In this document: one piece after another, positions 43,485 through 46,267 of the stretch | Numbering within the stretch: position 1 is the first letter of the stretch | Layout of the letters: every line of letters begins with the position of its first letter | Source: Planoprotostelium fungivorum | Taxonomy: Eukaryota; Evosea; Variosea; Cavosteliida; Cavosteliaceae | Assembly: GCA_003024175.1 (NCBI GenBank) | Contig: MDYQ01000215.1 | Span: 1-46,267, forward strand | Direction of reading: 5' to 3' | Length of the DNA stretch: 46,267 bases | Position numbers and translations under genes: made by a program | Notes under the pieces: generated by a model | Told to the model about the DNA's origin: nothing | Database searches by the model: none | The model's input: the letters and a program-made list of their open reading frames with translations, nothing else

Positions 43485-44404
43485 TCAATTGTTCTTGAGG
43501 GTGTCCTTTGCTGCGTCAAGAAAGGCTTTGTTGATGTTGGAAGTGCTCAATCCCTCCTCTTAGACAAGCTTGCTGACCAGCACCCCCAGTTTGGCTGATG
43601 TAAGACATCTGTTCTCTCCAAGTGTCTCTGCCATAGTCCTTGGCCGCCTGTGCAAGATCTGCAGGAGTCTCAAAAGCTTTGGGAGGCATGTTTGGTGATG
43701 GTGAAGAGTATTTCAGTTGGAAACGACGATTGACCACTCTGTAGCATATGTTTCTGCCTGTGTCTGTGGTGATGAGAAACTTGGAAGTCTTTGATGTTGC
43801 CTCTGTCTGATTGTAAGAGAGAACATTGGCCACAGATGCCAGTGAGCTGAACACTCCAATCGCGGAATCACATCTCAATTCGATGTGGAAAATGCATCTC
43901 TTTGCCCTCCAAAAAGCATCAGTATCAGCCTAGAAACGGTGTTCTTATCCAGAATCACGATAGGACGATCAGACCCTTGACACTGGACTTTGTGTGGCTG
44001 GTTGTCACGTGACTGGCGTCTGGCTGAGAGGAGGAGAAGGTGGCACCGTTGAGAGGCTCTAAGGAGAGAATGGCTCGATTGGCAGCGGAAGAGAGGAAGT
44101 TGGACGTCCAGTTGACAAAAGCGGTACCCAAGATGGTGGAATCTAGAGTCGAATGAGATGACGATGAAGAGGTGAGATAGTGTGTCGTGTGTCGAAGAGA
44201 ATGTAGTCACCTGGGATGAAGGTGTAATTTCCTTGAGCAGCCTTGGCGATACCACTGAGCATCTTTGTGTTGATTCCATAACCGAATCCGAAAGTGGAGA
44301 CGGAGCCAGGGAAGGCATTCTTCTCGATGTATGCCCTCGTGGCCTCAGCTTCACCCTTTGGAGGACTCGTAGTGGGCTGGCCATCGGTGAGGAGGACAAC
44401 GGCT
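43485..44404 (-). CDS. Von Willebrand A-domain protein, 5'-truncated
   Basis: The minus-strand exons begin inside a VWA domain at AVVLLTDGQPTTSPP and continue STFGFGYGINTKMLSGIAKA, GNYTFIPDSTILGTAFVNW, ILSLEPLNGATFSSSQ, HTKSSVKGLIVLD, then a C-terminal part with CYRVVNRRFQLKYS, PKAFETPADLAQAAKDYGRD and, after a 55-nt intron, FLDAAKDTLKNN before TGA at 43485-43487. The layout resembles protist VWA proteins of the IFGFGY-x-YSFIPD type. The first exon shown starts with a normal acceptor, but the preceding about 130 bp contain no exon encoding the metal-site DxSxS motif. The gene is therefore truncated here, either really or by misassembly. Confidence 0.7.
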
Positions 44405-44430
44405 CTGTTTGAGATCAGCACGAGTCTCAC

Positions 44431-44445
44431 ACGAGATCATCTCGT
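44431..44445. repeat. Perfect palindrome at the truncation point of the VWA gene
   Basis: ACGAGATCATCTCGT is a 7+1+7 perfect inverted repeat, followed by CTCGTA...TACGAG (44441-44446 and about 44460). It lies where VWA coding similarity ends and base composition changes. Confidence 0.6.
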
Positions 44446-44530
44446 AGTTATGAGTTCTATACGAGAATAATATTCTTTCTAAACTTTTTGTTTCCGGAAT
44501 TTATCGCGATATCTCAAACAGATATCATAC

Positions 44531-45000
44531 ATGACACAGGCCTCTGTCGCGTCCACAGGTAACGACACCGTCCATTTGCCGTGGGCCACAATTCAAGCTA
44601 TCCACAAGGTAATAATATACGGCTCAATCAGACGCCTGTGTCTATATAGACATTAATGTGTGTTTACATTTTCTGACCGTCACACCAGATCTCGTCCCTA
44701 TCATCCTGTTGCCACCTCGAACATTCTCAAGGTAATTTCATACGCTCGAACTGAACGCTTGGCCTCTCGGTTTGCGTTGGTTCATCTTCATCATTCTGAC
44801 TCCTGGGTAGAAGATGACGGACCCCAATTTACCCACCATGCGAACTCGCATCAACGGTCTCGCCCTAACTCTGGCCGAGAAGACCTGGGCTCAGGATAAG
44901 CTGACAGCCAACCCAGACCTGGCTACCACGTGGACCCCTGAGACAGATATTGATCTGACAGCTTTCATCAAGCAATCTGCCACCCAGTCTGCCCACCTGG
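44531..45000 (+). CDS. Unrecognised spliced gene, 5' part
   Basis: Plus-strand exons are separated by intron-like segments: MTQASVASTGNDTVHLPWAT to the donor at about 44609, a GTAATA intron to about 44687, a short exon, then a GTAATT intron to about 44810. The clearest coding piece starts at ATG 44814: TDPNLPTMRTRINGLALTLA, then EKTWAQDKLTANPDLATTWT and onward to a GTGAGT donor at 45000. I do not know the family. The upstream exons do not splice to it in the same frame, so 44814 may be the true start. It runs into the AT-rich right end, where continuation is unclear. Confidence 0.35.
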
Positions 45001-45199
45001 TGAGTGTCGACCCTTCTTTATTCTCTTTATTCTCGTTGCGGTGTCCCCAGGGCCTCTATGGGGCTCTACGGGCCTCTCAGGCTCTAGCTTGCATAACGGC
45101 GGCCTTGGGGTCCGTTTTGGCTGTGTCTTGTGACCGTAGATTTTGTAGAAAATTTGTCTTTTGGATTTTGCTCACGTTGTGGTGGAAGGTCTAATACTA

Positions 45200-45472
45200 A
45201 ACTCCTGTTGTAGAGTCATTTCCCAAGGATGGATTTCCCTCTCTTGGTGCCTCTTGCTGTACAAAATCTACCTCTGTTTCTTCACATATTGGAGTTACTA
45301 TCACAGAGGGACTGTTCAACATCACAAAGGGTTTATCTAAGGAGGAGTCAACTGCCATATGGACAATATACAACACTCAGTACAAGGAGATGAATTATGG
45401 CTCAGAAAACAATATTACCATATATGTTTGTATTGTTATGACGGACATCTTGAAGAGCCTTGGCTCATTGGT
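45200..45472 (+). other. Isolated exon-like segment in AT-rich DNA
   Basis: After an acceptor at about 45213 (CTGTTGTAG), an open stretch reads SFPKDGFPSLGASCCTKSTS then TEGLFNITKGLSKEESTAIW and on to a GTGAGTGAAATG donor at about 45471. Codon content is protein-like, but no family is recognised and no neighbouring exon can be joined. It could be part of the gene starting near 44814 or belong to an inserted sequence. Confidence 0.25.
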
Positions 45473-46267
45473 GAGTGAAATGATGAGAACCTGAACATAA
45501 TAAGCCATTGCTGGCCAACTGATAACTTTGAACTCTGCAGTCCAGTGGGGAGACCCGAAAAAAAAAGTAGCAAAAGAGATATATGTGGATTGAGGTACTA
45601 TGGCAATCCTTCTGGACATCTGTGCATAGGTAGATAGGGGCAAGCTTGGGTAGTGTGGTGTCCCTGAGTCCATAGGGGGTGGGGGAGTTGACCCCTTGTT
45701 GAGAAGAATAAAAGGAGAGGTTTGGACTATTAATAGTAATAGCCTATCATATGTTTGTATAGCTTTTTAGCTTGTAGTCAAGCTATTTCTGCCATTTCTG
45801 AACAATCAATTTACCACAGCTTTGCTTTCAATTGCGCTGTCATGATTTAATTAATATGATAGAGGATATTGTAGCTGACCATGATGCCTATTTTACAAAA
45901 AATATGAACATATATTGTTTGTTTATCTTTCTTCTGCCATTCTATTTTAATCAACTAATCTATGTTAATACAGATTATTTTTGTCTCTCTACCCCCTCTT
46001 TTTTTCTTTGTCTTTCTCCCCCTTTTATTTTATTTATAACTTAAAGATGTTTTGAAAAATATATATATCCTTTACCATCAAATGCCAGACTGAATAAATT
46101 AGAGTTAAAGATGACATTACTTCATTTCTTTTTTTCTTTTTTCTTACACAAGTCGATGTATTACTTATGTTTCCATCATAGCTTGCCAATACAGATATGT
46201 GCATATGATATGCCTTCGAATTATTCTGACTGTTGCCAAGATTATAGAATTAGTATTGAGCCCTTTG
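45473..46267. other. AT-rich terminal region without genes
   Basis: It is strongly AT-rich, with T and CTTT runs and TATATATA. It has no supported coding frame, tRNA or repeat structure. It resembles 1-1030 in composition and contrasts with the gene-dense centre. Confidence 0.45.

Overview
The window is eukaryotic nuclear DNA from a compact, intron-dense genome. It holds about 18 protein genes, almost all split by very short GT-AG introns (mostly 34-55 nt, many with a CTAAC/CTGAC/CTCAC-like branch site near the 3' end). Intergenic gaps are tiny, and several convergent gene pairs have stop codons only 7-35 bp apart. The content fits a free-living amoebozoan, for example a protosteloid amoeba: an LRR receptor with a TKL-type kinase, an unconventional myosin, a crystal-protein-like carboxylesterase, a fungal-type GH16 glucanase, and single-copy genes shared with animals. 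The taxonomic call is an inference. I worked exon structures out by hand and checked several by conserved family residues and by CDS lengths divisible by three.

Layout. 1-4350 is AT-richer and poorly resolved, with coding fragments on both strands that I cannot name. 4423-8592 is dense: Churchill (CHURC1), COX11, Mediator MED21, a HAP40/F8A homologue and a small probable mitochondrial membrane protein. 8925-13292 (minus) is a myosin with three IQ motifs and a long VPPPPPH-repeat tail. 13592-17855 (plus) is a codanin-1 homologue. 17891-about 19960 (minus) is RIC8, the G-alpha chaperone/GEF. 20087-21358 (plus) is a secreted GH16 glucanase. 21745-27577 (minus) is a large LRR receptor kinase. 28223-29751 (minus) is DONSON. 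29850-30737 (plus) is the kinetochore subunit MIS12. 30758-32702 (minus) is Notchless/NLE1. 32822-33973 (plus) is a WWE-domain/UBE2Q-type E2 fusion. 33981-35134 (minus) is a seven-TM TOM1/GPR137-like protein. About 35750-39608 (minus) is a PH-RhoGAP-PH-SH3 protein. 39992-40482 (plus) is OSTC. 40602-43005 (minus) is a type-B carboxylesterase. 43485-44404 (minus) is a VWA protein cut off at its 5' end. 44531-46267 changes composition again and holds only unrecognised exons.

There is no operon-like pathway. Neighbours are mostly housekeeping genes: replication (DONSON), chromosome segregation (MIS12), ribosome assembly (NLE1), transcription (MED21), respiration (COX11), N-glycosylation (OSTC) and histone-chaperone control (codanin-1). 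They sit beside environment-facing genes (LRR kinase, glucanase, carboxylesterase, VWA). The most unusual items are the WWE-UBE2Q fusion, the proline-repeat myosin tail, the HAP40 and codanin homologues in a probable protist, a 125-bp inverted exon duplication, and a 102-bp MITE-like element.
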